Origin: Streptomyces carminius
GTDB lineage: Bacteria > Actinomycetota > Actinomycetes > Streptomycetales > Streptomycetaceae
DNA: 64,000 nucleotides
NCBI RefSeq assembly: GCF_002794255.1
Contig: NZ_PGGW01000017.1
Coordinates: 64,501-128,500, forward strand
Direction: 5' to 3'
Under the pieces are notes generated by a model. It saw only the letters and a program-made list of their open reading frames with translations, did no database searches and was not told the DNA's origin. The translations under genes and the position numbers were made by a program. Of the stretch, positions 55,454 to 64,000 are shown piece after piece (the first letter of the stretch is position 1; each line of letters starts with the position of its first letter).

Positions 55454-58400
55454 TCAGCGCAGCCGCTGGCTGATGACCTTCGACACCCCGTCGCCCTGCA
55501 TGGAGACGCCGTAGAGCGCGTCCGCGACCTCCATGGTCCGCTTCTGGTGGGTGATCACGATGAGCTGGGAGCTCTCCTGAAGTTCCCGCATGATCCCGAT
55601 GAGCCGCTGGAGGTTGGTGTCGTCCAGGGCGGCCTCGACCTCGTCCATGACGTAGAACGGGCTGGGCCGGGCCTTGAAGATCGACACCAGCAGGGCCACC
55701 GCCGTCAGCGAGCGCTCCCCGCCCGACAGCAGCGACAGCCGTTTGACCTTCTTGCCCGGCGGCCGGGCCTCGACGTCCACCCCGGTGGTGAGCATGTTCT
55801 CCGGGTCGGTGAGGACCAGCCGTCCGTCACCGCCGGGGAAGAGCCGGGAGAAGACGCCCTCGAACTCGCGGGCCGTGTCGTGGTACGCCTCGGTGAAGAC
55901 CTGCTCGACCCGCTCGTCCACCTCCCTGACGACCTGCAGCAGGTCCGCGCGGGTCTTCTTCAGGTCCTCCAGCTGCTCGCCGAGGAAGCGGTGCCGTTCC
56001 TCCAGGGCGGCGAACTCCTCCAGGGCCAGCGGGTTCACCTTGCCGAGCTGCCGGTAGGCCCGTTCGGCCGCCCGCAGCCGCTTCTCCTGCTCGGCGCGGA
56101 CGAAGGGGACCGGACGGTCGCGCGAGGGGCCGCCCGCGGCGGGGCCGCCGCCGTCCGCCGTCCCATCCGCCATCCCGGGCTCCGTCCCGTCCGCCGTCCC
56201 GTCCGCCGTCCCGTCCGCAGCCCCGGGCGGCTGCTCGCCCCCGACGGGCGGGGAGGGCGGTACGGGCTGGTCGGGGCCGTACTCACGGACCAGCACCGCC
56301 GGCTCCACGCCCAGCTCCTCCAGGGCTCTGGTCTCCAGCTGCTCGATCCGCAGCCGCTTCTCGGCGCCGAGCACCTCGCCGCGGTGCACGGAGTCGGTGA
56401 GCTTGTCCAGCTCGTCCTTCAGCTCCCGGCCCCGGTCCCGTTCGGCGGCCAGTTCGCGTTCCCGTTCGGCCTTCGCCCGCCGGGCGGCCTCCCGTTCCTC
56501 CCCGGCCCGGACCAGCGACACCTCCAGATGCGCCAGCAGTTGCCGGGCTCCGGCGGCGACGGCCGAGGCGACCTCGGCCTCGTGCCGCAGCCGGGCGCGG
56601 CGGCGTTCGGCGCGGGCCCGGGCCTCCCGCTCGGCACGGGCGGCGCGGTCCAGCGAGTCGGCCCGGCCGGTGAGGCCCTTGACGCGCTCCTCGTGGGTGC
56701 GGACCTGAAGACGGGCCTCCATCTCCGTCTGCCGGGCGTTGGCGCCGTCGGCGGCCAGCCGGTCCCGTACGGAGGTGTCCGGTTCCTCCTCGCCGGGCTG
56801 CTCCTCGGCCACCGCCAGCCGCTCGGCCAGTTCCCCGGCCTCCTGCCGGGCCCGCTCCAGCACCTCCTCGGCGCGGGCGACGGCCGCCGCCGCGCGCTCG
56901 GCCTCGCCGGCCGCGGCCCGGGCCTGCCCGCCCAGCCGGCCGAGCCGGCCGGCGATCTGCGACTTCTCCCTCTCGGCGGCGCTGCGCCGGGCGCCCAGCT
57001 CCTCGACCCGGGCGGCGCACTCCCGGTGCCGTTCCCGGGCCCGCTCCCGCTGCCCGGTCAGTTCCGCGACCCGGTCGTCCAGCTCCGCCAGTTCGGCGGC
57101 GGCCTCGTCCACCGACGCCCGGACCTCCAGCAGCGACGGCACGCCCGCGGAGCCGCCCTGCGCGAAGTGGGCGCCGAGCAGATCGCCGTCGGCGGTGACG
57201 GCGGTCACCTCCGGATGCGCGGTCACCGTCTCCACCGCGTCCCGCAGGGTGCCGACCACCACCACGCCGCGCAGCAGCCGCCGCAGGGCGGGCAGCAGGG
57301 CGTCCGGGCCCGACACCAGCTCCGCCGCCCGCCGTGTGCCCGGGATCTCCGGGATGCCGGGGGCCGGCTGCTCGGGGGCGCCGCCCAGGACCAGCGCCGC
57401 GCGGCCCGCGTCGTGCTCGCGCAGCAGCCGCAGGGCGTCGGCCGCGGCGGCGGGGCCGTCCACGGCGACGGCGTCCGCTGCCGCGCCGAGGGCGGCGGCG
57501 ACGGGGAGCTCGAAGCCGGGGGTGACGGTGAGGAGCTCGGCGGCCGGGCCGAGCAGTCCGGCGAGCCGGTCCCCGGCGCCGAGCAGCGCGCCGGTGCCGT
57601 CCTTGCGGCGGAGTCCCAGGGCCAGGGCGTCGCGCCGGGCGGAGACCGCGGCCCGTTCCCGTTCCGCGGCGGCCAGCGCCTCGCGGGCCGCGCCCAGCTC
57701 CGTCTCCGCCCCGGCCAGTTCGCGTCTGGCGGTCTCGTGCTCCCCGGCCAGCTCGGCGTCGTCGGCGTCCAGGCCGTCCACCTCGGCCCGCAGCGTCTCG
57801 TACTCCTCCTGGGCCGCCGCGGCGCGCTCGGCGGCCTCCTGACGGGCGGCGGCCAGCCGGTCGATCTCGGCCTGGGCGGAGGCCGCCCGGCCGCGGGCGG
57901 CGGTGGCCTGGCCGTGCAGCCGGGCGAGTCCCTCCCGGCGGTCGGCGATGGCCCGGGCGGCGTCCTTGAGCCGGCGCTCCTCCGCGGCCAGGGCCCGTTC
58001 CAGCTCGGCCCGGTGCGCGACGGTGTCCTCCAGTGCCCGGCCGGCCGCCTCCAGCGCCGCGGTCAGCTCCGCCTCCTGCTCGCGGATCCGGGCGGCCTCG
58101 CGCTCCATGTCCTCCGGATCGCGTCCCCGGCGCTCCTCGGCGGGTTCGGCGGCGGCGCTTCTGATCCGGGCCTCGGCCAGGCTCTCGGTGCCGCGCACCC
58201 GTTCGGCGAGCTGGGAGAGCTCGTACCAGGTCTGCTGGGCCCGTTCCAGGCGCGGCGCGAGGTCCCCCACCCGCCGCTCCAGCTCGGTCTCGCGGCGCAG
58301 CGCCTCCCGCAGTTCGCCCTCCGCGGTCTCCTTGCGTTCCTTGAGGGCGGCCTCGTCGGCGAGTTCGGCCCGCAGGGCCGCGCGCAGGGTGACCAGGTCG

Positions 58401-59104
58401 TCGGCGAGCAGCCGCAGCCGGGCGTCGCGCAGGTCGGCCTGGATCACCGCGGCGCGGCGGGCGACGGCCGCCTGCCGCCCCAGGGGCTTGAGCTGGCGGC
58501 GCAGTTCGTCGGTGAGGTCCTGGACGCGGGCGAGGTTGGCCTGCATCGCGTCCAGCTTCCGCAGGGCCTTCTCCTTGCGTCTGCGGTGCTTGAGGACGCC
58601 GGCCGCCTCCTCGATGAAGGCGCGGCGGCCCGCCGGGTCGGCGTGCAGGACGGAGTCGAGCTGGCCCTGTCCGACGATGACGTGCATCTCGCGGCCGATG
58701 CCGGAGTCGGAGAGCAGTTCCTGGATGTCCAGCAGCCGGCAGGTGTCGCCGTTGAGCTGGTACTCGCTGCCGCCGTTGCGGAACATGATCCGCGTGATGG
58801 TGACCTCGGAGTACTCGATGGGCAGCGCGCCGTCGGAGTTGTCGATGGTGAGGGAGACCTCGGCGCGGCCCAGCGGCGGACGCCCGGCCGGTCCCGCGGT
58901 CCCGGCGAAGATGACGTCCTCCATCTTGCCGCCGCGCAGGGACTTGGCACCCTGCTCGCCCATCACCCACGACAGCGCGTCCACCACGTTGGACTTGCCG
59001 GATCCGTTGGGCCCCACGACGCAGGTGATACCCGGCTCGAACCGCAGTGTGGTGGCCGATGCGAAGGACTTGAACCCGCGCAGGGTCAGGCTCTTGAGGT
59101 GCAC
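55454..59104 (-). CDS. smc: Chromosome segregation/condensation ATPase SMC
   Basis: A condensin ATPase that compacts the chromosome with ScpA/ScpB; 1216 residues. N-terminal head with Walker A VVGPNGSGKSNVVDAL; hinge at about residues 500-660 between two coiled coils; C-terminal head with signature LLSGGERSLTAVALL and Walker B PFYVMDEVEAALDD. Near residues 945-985 the second coiled coil is interrupted by a Pro/Gly/Asp-rich stretch (GTADGTADGTEPGMADGTAD). This probably explains why it is longer than the roughly 1186-residue S. coelicolor protein. Stop is 60 bases from the ftsY start; same strand. Confidence 0.97.
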   Translation of the reverse strand: MHLKSLTLRGFKSFASATTLRFEPGITCVVGPNGSGKSNVVDALSWVMGEQGAKSLRGGKMEDVIFAGTAGPAGRPPLGRAEVSLTIDNSDGALPIEYSEVTITRIMFRNGGSEYQLNGDTCRLLDIQELLSDSGIGREMHVIVGQGQLDSVLHADPAGRRAFIEEAAGVLKHRRRKEKALRKLDAMQANLARVQDLTDELRRQLKPLGRQAAVARRAAVIQADLRDARLRLLADDLVTLRAALRAELADEAALKERKETAEGELREALRRETELERRVGDLAPRLERAQQTWYELSQLAERVRGTESLAEARIRSAAAEPAEERRGRDPEDMEREAARIREQEAELTAALEAAGRALEDTVAHRAELERALAAEERRLKDAARAIADRREGLARLHGQATAARGRAASAQAEIDRLAAARQEAAERAAAAQEEYETLRAEVDGLDADDAELAGEHETARRELAGAETELGAAREALAAAERERAAVSARRDALALGLRRKDGTGALLGAGDRLAGLLGPAAELLTVTPGFELPVAAALGAAADAVAVDGPAAAADALRLLREHDAGRAALVLGGAPEQPAPGIPEIPGTRRAAELVSGPDALLPALRRLLRGVVVVGTLRDAVETVTAHPEVTAVTADGDLLGAHFAQGGSAGVPSLLEVRASVDEAAAELAELDDRVAELTGQRERARERHRECAARVEELGARRSAAEREKSQIAGRLGRLGGQARAAAGEAERAAAAVARAEEVLERARQEAGELAERLAVAEEQPGEEEPDTSVRDRLAADGANARQTEMEARLQVRTHEERVKGLTGRADSLDRAARAEREARARAERRRARLRHEAEVASAVAAGARQLLAHLEVSLVRAGEEREAARRAKAERERELAAERDRGRELKDELDKLTDSVHRGEVLGAEKRLRIEQLETRALEELGVEPAVLVREYGPDQPVPPSPPVGGEQPPGAADGTADGTADGTEPGMADGTADGGGPAAGGPSRDRPVPFVRAEQEKRLRAAERAYRQLGKVNPLALEEFAALEERHRFLGEQLEDLKKTRADLLQVVREVDERVEQVFTEAYHDTAREFEGVFSRLFPGGDGRLVLTDPENMLTTGVDVEARPPGKKVKRLSLLSGGERSLTAVALLVSIFKARPSPFYVMDEVEAALDDTNLQRLIGIMRELQESSQLIVITHQKRTMEVADALYGVSMQGDGVSKVISQRLR

Positions 59105-59213
59105 GTACCGGGACTTTACTCCCCGGTGCCGGTTTCCCGGCCGAGGTGAGTTTCACCGCTGATCGAGTGGGGCACATCACACGGTAAGCGCCACGCCGGG
59201 GCCGGAAACGACG

Positions 59214-59235
59214 AAGGGACGCCGAAGCGTCCCTT
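59214..59235 (-). terminator. UUCG-capped terminator hairpin
   Basis: On the minus strand a 9-bp stem AAGGGACGC/GCGTCCCTT closes with a TTCG tetraloop, followed by CGTCGTTT. It lies 53 bases after the small coiled-coil gene and upstream of smc. Confidence 0.8.
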
Positions 59236-59287
59236 GCAGTTTTCTTCCAGCGGTTCGGCGCTGCGATCCTCTGTTCCGGCTGGCCGG

Positions 59288-59497
59288 TCAGGTGAGCGCA
59301 GGCTCCGCCTTGGATACGTCGATGCTGTCCAGCAGCGAGTCGCCGTGCCGTGCCGCGGCGGCCGACAGCGCGTCGTTCTCGGCCTGGATCCGTACGAGCT
59401 CGGATTCCAGGTCCTGAACACGCTGCTGCAGCCGTCGCATCTCGGCGAGGACTCGGGGGTCAGGGCCGCCGACGTAACCGAGAAGCGCCTTTGCCAT
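59288..59497 (-). CDS. Small coiled-coil hypothetical protein
   Basis: 69 residues (MAKALLGYVGGPDPRVLAEM, RRLQQRVQDLESELVRIQAE). The middle forms a clear coiled coil with heptad leucines; there is no membrane segment. It recurs next to smc in streptomycetes. The ATG at 59497 gives the conserved MAKALLGYVGG start; the frame also continues upstream to 59692. A TTGACC at 59645-59650 could be a -35, with a poor -10. Its own UUCG terminator makes it a monocistronic gene. Function unknown. Confidence 0.85.
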   Translation of the reverse strand: MAKALLGYVGGPDPRVLAEMRRLQQRVQDLESELVRIQAENDALSAAAARHGDSLLDSIDVSKAEPALT

Positions 59498-59780
59498 GAT
59501 GGATGGTCCTCCGCACTGAGTGACCGACCGATAACGGTGGTGGGTCGTGAGGGATTCGCAATCCGCGACACCTGTCGTACCTTCATTCCCAAGGCAGAAC
59601 AGTTGCGGTGCGCGGGCTTCCAGCGTCTCACCAAAACTTTTTACGGTCAACACGATCACGCCACGCGCCCCGCAGCCTTGACTCGACGGCACTCAACTTG
59701 CCGGAGGGCTGACGGGGTCCTCTGGGATCACCGATGGCCGCAGCCTTGCACGTCGCAGGGCGAAAGGCAACAAGTTCCGA

Positions 59781-60134
59781 TCACCTGACGGCAAAGCCCC
59801 GGTACTCGCCGCGAGGGCGGCCCCACATCTCGGTAACCCCCTCCACCCGGCCCGGCGTATCACCCGTACGGAGCCACTCCAGCAGCAGTTCGCAGCGGTC
59901 CCGCGGTCCCTCGGCGACCACCTGGACACGGCCGTCCCCGAGGTTGAGCACGAAACCGTCCAGGCCGCCGATCCGCAGCGCGTTGGCACGGGTGAACCAG
60001 CGGAAGCCGACTCCCTGCACCCGTCCGCGCACCCAGGCCGTCATCCGTACGGCGTCTCCGGCGGCCGCGCGCTCCCTCCTCTCCACCGCGTCCCCCGCCG
60101 TCCCGCCCGCTTCTCCCGCCGTCCTCCCGGTCAT
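59781..60134 (-). CDS. acyP: Acylphosphatase
   Basis: Hydrolyses carboxyl-phosphate bonds in acyl phosphates. The catalytic arginine lies in [18 protein letters not shown] and the asparagine in [17 protein letters not shown]; both are intact. The domain itself is about 88 residues. The frame supports 117, with an extra 30-residue Arg/Glu/Ala N-terminus. ATG 60134 sits 6 bases after a TAGCGT (60141-60146), as in a leaderless gene. ATG 60044 would give the minimal enzyme (GGAGAC upstream). I list the longer form. Confidence 0.85.
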   Translation of the reverse strand: MTGRTAGEAGGTAGDAVERRERAAAGDAVRMTAWVRGRVQGVGFRWFTRANALRIGGLDGFVLNLGDGRVQVVAEGPRDRCELLLEWLRTGDTPGRVEGVTEMWGRPRGEYRGFAVR

Positions 60135-60268
60135 GAACGCACGCTATCCGGACGGAGACCCCGGGCGCCCGCCCGCTGTGCGCTTTCTCATGCTCCGATC
60201 ATGCTCATGTTTACGCCGTCCCGACCCCCGTACCGCCATGGATGCCGTACAGTCCGCGACAACGGGTC

Positions 60269-60284
60269 TCACTCGTTCGAGTGA
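60269..60284. promoter_or_regulatory. Palindromic candidate operator upstream of the CAP-domain gene
   Basis: TCACTCG-TT-CGAGTGA is a perfect 7-bp inverted repeat, 37 bases upstream of the CAP-domain ATG. A further direct AGTGA occurs at 60289-60293. Its layout (TCACT...AGTGA) resembles developmental regulator half-sites such as those bound by BldD, but in the opposite order. Confidence 0.5.
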
Positions 60285-60320
60285 TGCAAGTGACGCCGAT
60301 CATGTAGAGGACTGCAGTAG

Positions 60321-61292
60321 ATGGGACGCCACCGACGCGCCAACCCAGCCCCCGCACCGGCCCCCGTCCCCGCCGCGCGTGCGGCGGGCGGCCGACACCG
60401 CGGCCCGCAGCGCAAGCGGAGCGCGGCCCCCGTGCGCACCGGGCTCCTGGGTGCATCGGCCGCCATGGCGATGGGCGCCGTGGCTGTCGCCTCCGGTCTG
60501 ATCCCCGGGCCGAACGGCACCTACACCGTCGGCGGTCCCGGCAACAGCTCCGACATACGCACCGGTGGCCTGCCAGACCTGCAGACCCAGGGAGCATCCA
60601 CGCCCCCGGCGGCCGGCCCCGCCGGAGCGGAGTCCCCCTCCTCCCCGGGCCGCGGCGGTGACCGCAGCTCCGCCCCCGGCTCCGGCAGCCCCTCCTCGCG
60701 GGGTTCCGAGAAGCCGGAGAAGACGCCCTCGGGCAAGCCGAGCGAATCGCGGTCGGCACCGGAGTCGGCTCCCCCGCGCGCCGACGCCCCGCCCTCGGCC
60801 GCCGGGAACGACGCCTCCAGGACACCGCCCGCCCGGTCTCCCGAGACACCCCGGAAGCCGCCCGCCGAGGAGACGGGGGACACCGTCCCCAGCAGCCCCT
60901 CCGGCAGTGACGCGGCGAAGACCGCCGAGGCCGAGGTGCTGAAGCTGGTCAACCTGGAGCGGGCCAAGGCCGGCTGCCGCCCGGTCACCGCCGACCCCGA
61001 ACTGGCCGAACTGGCCGGGGAGTTCAGCGAGGACATGGCTGTGCAGGGCTTCTTCTCCCACACCAGCCCCAACGGCGACACCCCCTGGGACCGCGCCGAG
61101 GCCGCGGGCATCGACAACCTCGGCGGCGAGAACATAGCCCGGGGCCAGACCGATCCCGAGGCCGTGGTGGAGGCCTGGATGAACAGCCCGGGCCACCGCG
61201 CCAACATCCTCAACTGCGACTACCGGACCCTGGGCGTGGGCGCGCACTTCGCCGAGGGCGGCCCGTGGTGGACGCAGAACTTCGGCTTCTGA
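60321..61292 (+). CDS. CAP/SCP-domain (YkwD-like) exported protein
   Basis: A 323-residue protein. The N-terminus is basic and Pro/Ala-rich (MGRHRRANPAPAPAPVP), then a hydrophobic helix (TGLLGASAAMAMGAVAVASGL) acts as a signal or anchor. A long Ser/Pro-rich linker covers residues 75-200. The CAP domain (about 200-323) has LKLVNLERAKAGCRPV, GFFSHTSPNGDTPWDRA, GENIARGQTDPEAVVEAWM, NSPGHRANILNCDYRTLGVG, and WWTQNFGF. Family function is unclear in bacteria (possible lipid or wall interaction). GAGGA precedes the ATG; a palindromic site lies upstream and a perfect 21-bp hairpin follows. Confidence 0.9.
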   Translation: MGRHRRANPAPAPAPVPAARAAGGRHRGPQRKRSAAPVRTGLLGASAAMAMGAVAVASGLIPGPNGTYTVGGPGNSSDIRTGGLPDLQTQGASTPPAAGPAGAESPSSPGRGGDRSSAPGSGSPSSRGSEKPEKTPSGKPSESRSAPESAPPRADAPPSAAGNDASRTPPARSPETPRKPPAEETGDTVPSSPSGSDAAKTAEAEVLKLVNLERAKAGCRPVTADPELAELAGEFSEDMAVQGFFSHTSPNGDTPWDRAEAAGIDNLGGENIARGQTDPEAVVEAWMNSPGHRANILNCDYRTLGVGAHFAEGGPWWTQNFGF

Positions 61293-61307
61293 CACAGCGG
61301 TGACCGG

Positions 61308-61352
61308 CGCGCTCCGGCCCCGGCCCGGTCTCCGGGCCGGGGCCGGAGCGCG
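61308..61352. terminator. Perfect 21-bp bidirectional terminator
   Basis: Arms 61308-61328 and 61332-61352 are exactly complementary with a 3-nt TCT loop, between the convergent CAP-domain (plus) and mutM (minus) genes. Confidence 0.88.
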
Positions 61353-61375
61353 TGAGCGGCGGGCGGATCGGGTGA

Positions 61376-62227
61376 TCAGCGGGGCGGGCGCTGGCAGCGG
61401 GGACAGAAGTAGCTGGAGCGGTTCATCCAGGGGCTGCGGCGCAGCGGGGTGGTGCAGCGGTGGCAGGGCAGCCCTTCGCGGCCGTAGGCGTCCAGGGAGC
61501 GGTCGAAGTATCCCGACTCCCCGTTGACGTTGACGTAGAGGCTGTCGAAGCTGGTGCCGCCCACCGCGAGGGCCGCGTTCATGACATCGCGGACGTGTCC
61601 CAGCAACTCGGCCGTGCGCGGGCGGGTCAGGCCGGCGGTGGGGCGGTCGTAGTGGAGACGGGAGCGCCACAGCGCCTCGTCGGCGTAGATGTTGCCGACC
61701 CCGCTGATGAGCGACTGGTCGAGCAGGGCACGCTTGACGGTGCTGCGGCGGCGGCGCAGGGCGGCGTGGAAAGCCGCCTCGTCGAAGGCCGGGTCCAGCG
61801 GATCGCGGGCGATGTGGGAGATGACCTCGGGCAGGCCTTCGGCGGTGGTGCGATGCAGCGACAGCCCGCCGAAGGTGCGCTGGTCCACGAAGCGCAGTTC
61901 GGTGCCCGCCCCGTCCGCGAAGCGGATCCGTACCCGCAGGTGCTTCTCGCCGGGCGCCTCGCGGGGCTGGACGAGCAGTTGTCCGCTCATGCCGAGGTGT
62001 GCCAGGACGCAGTGGCCGGTGCCCTCCAGCGGCAGCCACAGGTACTTGCCCCGGCGCAGCGGCGTCCCGACGCGCGCACCGCGCAGCCGGGCGGCGAAGT
62101 CCGCCGCTCCGGCGAGATGGCGGCGGACCGCGCGCGGGTGCAGCACCTCGGTCTCGGCGACCGTACGGCCGGCGATCCAGCGCTCCAGTCCGCGCCGGAC
62201 GACCTCGACCTCGGGCAGCTCGGGCAA
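61376..62227 (-). CDS. mutM: Formamidopyrimidine-DNA glycosylase
   Basis: Removes oxidised purines (8-oxoG, FapyG) from DNA and nicks the backbone. 283 residues: [16 protein letters not shown] with the catalytic N-terminal Pro and Glu, [11 protein letters not shown], the H2TH region [19 protein letters not shown], and the zinc finger CHRCTTPL...YFCPRCQ. The TTG at 62227 exposes the catalytic Pro and has GAGGAG upstream, so it is the true start. It follows rnc after a terminator. Confidence 0.97.
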   Translation of the reverse strand: MPELPEVEVVRRGLERWIAGRTVAETEVLHPRAVRRHLAGAADFAARLRGARVGTPLRRGKYLWLPLEGTGHCVLAHLGMSGQLLVQPREAPGEKHLRVRIRFADGAGTELRFVDQRTFGGLSLHRTTAEGLPEVISHIARDPLDPAFDEAAFHAALRRRRSTVKRALLDQSLISGVGNIYADEALWRSRLHYDRPTAGLTRPRTAELLGHVRDVMNAALAVGGTSFDSLYVNVNGESGYFDRSLDAYGREGLPCHRCTTPLRRSPWMNRSSYFCPRCQRPPR

Positions 62228-62294
62228 TGACGGCTCCTCGTCACGAAGGCGGAGTCCGGGACGCACGGCGGCGGGTGCCGCGGTGCACACCCCG

Positions 62295-62329
62295 CCGCCC
62301 ACCCGCCCCGGACGGAGGCGGGTGGGCGG
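62295..62329 (-). terminator. 13-bp hairpin between rnc and mutM
   Basis: Arms 62295-62307 and 62317-62329 (CCGCCCACCCGCC / GGCGGGTGGGCGG) are exactly complementary, 88 bases past the rnc stop. It probably limits read-through to mutM. Confidence 0.75.
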
Positions 62330-62417
62330 TGGGTGGACGGCGGACGGACGGCGGGCGAAAAGGGGACGGGCAGGGAAAACGCGGGTGAGCCGCGCGCACG
62401 GCCGGGGCCGGACGGGG

Positions 62418-63218
62418 TCAGGACACCTTCTCGGTGGCCTGGCCCGCCTTCTGGTCGGCCGCGCTCCGGATCGCGCGCCAGGCGGCCTCGGCCGCCTGCT
62501 GCTCGGCCTCCTTCTTGCTGCGGCCGGTGCCGGTGCCGTACGCGACACCACCGACGCGGGCGGCAGCCGTGAAGGTCTTCTCGTGGTCGGGACCGGTCTC
62601 GGAGACCACGTACTCGGGAACCCCGAGCCCTTCGGCCGCGGTCAGCTCCTGGAGGCTGGTCTTCCAGTCCAGCCCGGCGCCCAGGCTGGAGGACTCCTCG
62701 ATCAGTGGATCGAAGAGCCGGTGCACCAGTTCGCCCGCCGCGTCCAGTCCCTGGTCGAGGTAGACCGCGCCGATGACGGCTTCCAGGGTGTCCGCGAGGA
62801 TCGACGCCTTGTCCCGGCCGCCCGTGCCCTCCTCGCCCCGGCCGAGCCGGACGAAGGCGCCCAGGTCGAGACCGCGGGCGACACCGGCGAGCGCACGGGA
62901 GTTGACCACCGCGGCACGCAGCTTGGCGAGCTGCCCCTCGGGGAGCTCGGGATGAGTGCGGTAGAGCGTGTCGGTGACCACCAGACCGAGGACGGAGTCC
63001 CCCAGGAACTCCAGCCGCTCGTTGGTCGGAAGCCCACCGTTCTCGTACGCGTAGCTGCGGTGCGTCAGCGCACGCGTCAGAAGGGCGGACTCGAGCCGGT
63101 ACCCGAGCCGCCCCTCCAGCAGCGTGTGGGACGAGGCCGCATCCACCAGACCCGCCTGCGCCTCGGATTCGCTCCCGCCGCGGCGGGAGGAGGAGCCAGG
63201 CGTCGTGGCGTCTGACAT
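62418..63218 (-). CDS. rnc: Ribonuclease III
   Basis: Cleaves double-stranded RNA; in S. coelicolor it is the AbsB regulator of antibiotic production. 266 residues: the nuclease signature [32 protein letters not shown], then a double-stranded RNA-binding domain ([10 protein letters not shown]...[16 protein letters not shown]). The N-terminal 30 residues are disordered. Start ATG 63218 or GTG 63230; neither has an ideal Shine-Dalgarno. Follows rpmF in the DUF177-rpmF-rnc operon. Confidence 0.96.
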   Translation of the reverse strand: MSDATTPGSSSRRGGSESEAQAGLVDAASSHTLLEGRLGYRLESALLTRALTHRSYAYENGGLPTNERLEFLGDSVLGLVVTDTLYRTHPELPEGQLAKLRAAVVNSRALAGVARGLDLGAFVRLGRGEEGTGGRDKASILADTLEAVIGAVYLDQGLDAAGELVHRLFDPLIEESSSLGAGLDWKTSLQELTAAEGLGVPEYVVSETGPDHEKTFTAAARVGGVAYGTGTGRSKKEAEQQAAEAAWRAIRSAADQKAGQATEKVS

Positions 63219-63237
63219 GGAGCCCGTCACCCGCCGA

Positions 63238-63411
63238 TCAGACCTCGAGGACCTGGCGGCGGTTGTAGGTGCCGCAGTTCGGACAGGCGATGTGCTGCAG
63301 CCTGGGCTCCTGGCAGCGCTCGCACTTGACCAGGGTGGGGACCGCAGCCTTCCACTGCGACCGGCGGTGGCGCGTGTTGCTGCGCGACATCTTCCGCTTC
63401 GGAACAGCCAC
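63238..63411 (-). CDS. rpmF: 50S ribosomal protein L32
   Basis: 57 residues ([20 protein letters not shown]). The zinc ribbon is intact: [21 protein letters not shown] (two CxxC pairs), so this is the zinc-dependent form, not the cysteine-less one kept for zinc starvation. GTG 63411 is 2 bases after the DUF177 stop, with AGGAG upstream. Confidence 0.98.
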   Translation of the reverse strand: MAVPKRKMSRSNTRHRRSQWKAAVPTLVKCERCQEPRLQHIACPNCGTYNRRQVLEV

Positions 63412-63413
63412 GG

Positions 63414-64000
63414 CTATTTCTCCTGTGGATCGTCCCCGTCGCTGCGGGGTTCGTTGTCTTCGTCCTTCTCGCCGTTCCCCATGGAACCGGCGAGTCCTTC
63501 GAGTGCCGCCCACCTGATGTCGACGGCCTCGTTGTGGTCGTGACCGGGATCGTCCGCGAGCCGCGCCCCGCATCGGGGGCACAGTCCGGGGCAGTCCTCC
63601 CGGCACACCGGCTGCAGCGGCAGTGACAGCACCACCGCGTCCCGCAGCACGGGCTCGAGGTCGAGCAGGTCACCCTCGAGCCGGAACATCTCCTCGTCCT
63701 CGGCGTCGTCGCCGGCGTCCGCGTAGCGGCTCCGGTCGTCGGCGTCGGGGTAGGAGAACATCTCCTGGAAATCCGCTTCGCCCTCCTGCTCCAGCGGCTC
63801 CAGACACCTTACGCACTCCCCCGTCAGCGGCGCACGGACGGTGCCCGTGACGAGCACTCCCTCCATGACCGACTCCAGGCGGAGGTCGAGTTCCATGGCC
63901 GCGCCCTCCGGCACCCCCACGACCTCGGTGCCCAGGTCCTTGGGGGCCGGAACCGTGCGGGAGAGCCGTTTGAGCGCACCCGGACGACGCCCCAGCTCGC
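63414..64000 (-). CDS. DUF177/YceD family protein, start outside window
   Basis: The reading frame is open to the window end ([20 protein letters not shown] visible at the edge), so the start lies beyond 64000. The visible 195 codons have the conserved block [14 protein letters not shown] and the C-terminal zinc-like cysteines [16 protein letters not shown], then an acidic tail ([15 protein letters not shown]). YceD is linked to 23S rRNA processing in other bacteria and plants. It leads the DUF177-rpmF-rnc operon, the classic order. Confidence 0.92.
   Translation of the reverse strand, partial: ELGRRPGALKRLSRTVPAPKDLGTEVVGVPEGAAMELDLRLESVMEGVLVTGTVRAPLTGECVRCLEPLEQEGEADFQEMFSYPDADDRSRYADAGDDAEDEEMFRLEGDLLDLEPVLRDAVVLSLPLQPVCREDCPGLCPRCGARLADDPGHDHNEAVDIRWAALEGLAGSMGNGEKDEDNEPRSDGDDPQEK

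Noticed and set aside
55433..59149. 1238-codon plus-strand open frame opposite smc
   Set aside because: Same cause: antisense shadow of smc, with low-complexity Gly/Leu/Val-rich translation and no start signal.

Overview
The window is 64 kb of high-G+C actinobacterial chromosome, almost certainly Streptomyces. It carries whiG (sporulation sigma factor), nsdA, four clustered type I signal peptidases, and an amtB-glnK-glnD operon behind a GlnR-type site. It is core chromosome: no insertion sequences, phage genes, CRISPR arrays, tRNAs or rRNAs were seen.

Layout. 1-1866: 3' part of a family 3 glycoside hydrolase. 2275-16500: catabolic and secreted functions. These are two aldehyde dehydrogenases, an M14 carboxypeptidase, a PucR-type regulator, a membrane-anchored TraG-like ATPase, gabT, a PAP2 phosphatase, adenosine deaminase, a glycerophosphodiester phosphodiesterase, and a small monooxygenase-fold protein behind a near-perfect SoxR box. 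16718-18603: an unassigned ABC exporter. 18642-22650: thiamine uptake operon thiB-thiP-thiQ (minus) under a TPP riboswitch. 22768-29039 (minus): rpsB-tsf-pyrH-frr-cdsA and rlmN. 29435-35700: M23-like protein, TetR regulator, whiG, dprA, comM, yraN, DUF2469. 35676-39065: sipZ, sipY, sipX, sipW. 39180-41875: rpsP-KH-rimM-trmD-rplS. 42082-45347: SprT-like protein, an archaeal/eukaryal-type prolyl-tRNA synthetase and a methyltransferase. 45415-59104: ffh, glnD-glnK-amtB, nsdA, prim-pol-like protein, ftsY, smc. 59288-64000: small coiled-coil protein, acylphosphatase, CAP-domain protein, mutM, rnc, rpmF and a DUF177 gene cut by the window edge.

How they work together. Translation and membrane targeting dominate: ribosomal proteins S2, S16, L19 and L32; EF-Ts; RRF; tRNA and rRNA modification; SRP (Ffh) with its receptor (FtsY); and signal peptidases. 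Nitrogen status enters through AmtB/GlnK/GlnD. WhiG and NsdA link the region to development.

The most notable non-coding content is long perfect inverted repeats at gene ends and inside ribosomal operons (41100-41150, 28042-28078, 51469-51523, 61308-61352, 45358-45406, 24249-24287), the TPP riboswitch, and a SoxR-type promoter that appears to drive a leaderless mRNA. I found no clearly new multi-gene system. The best leads are individual regulatory or protein oddities listed under findings.
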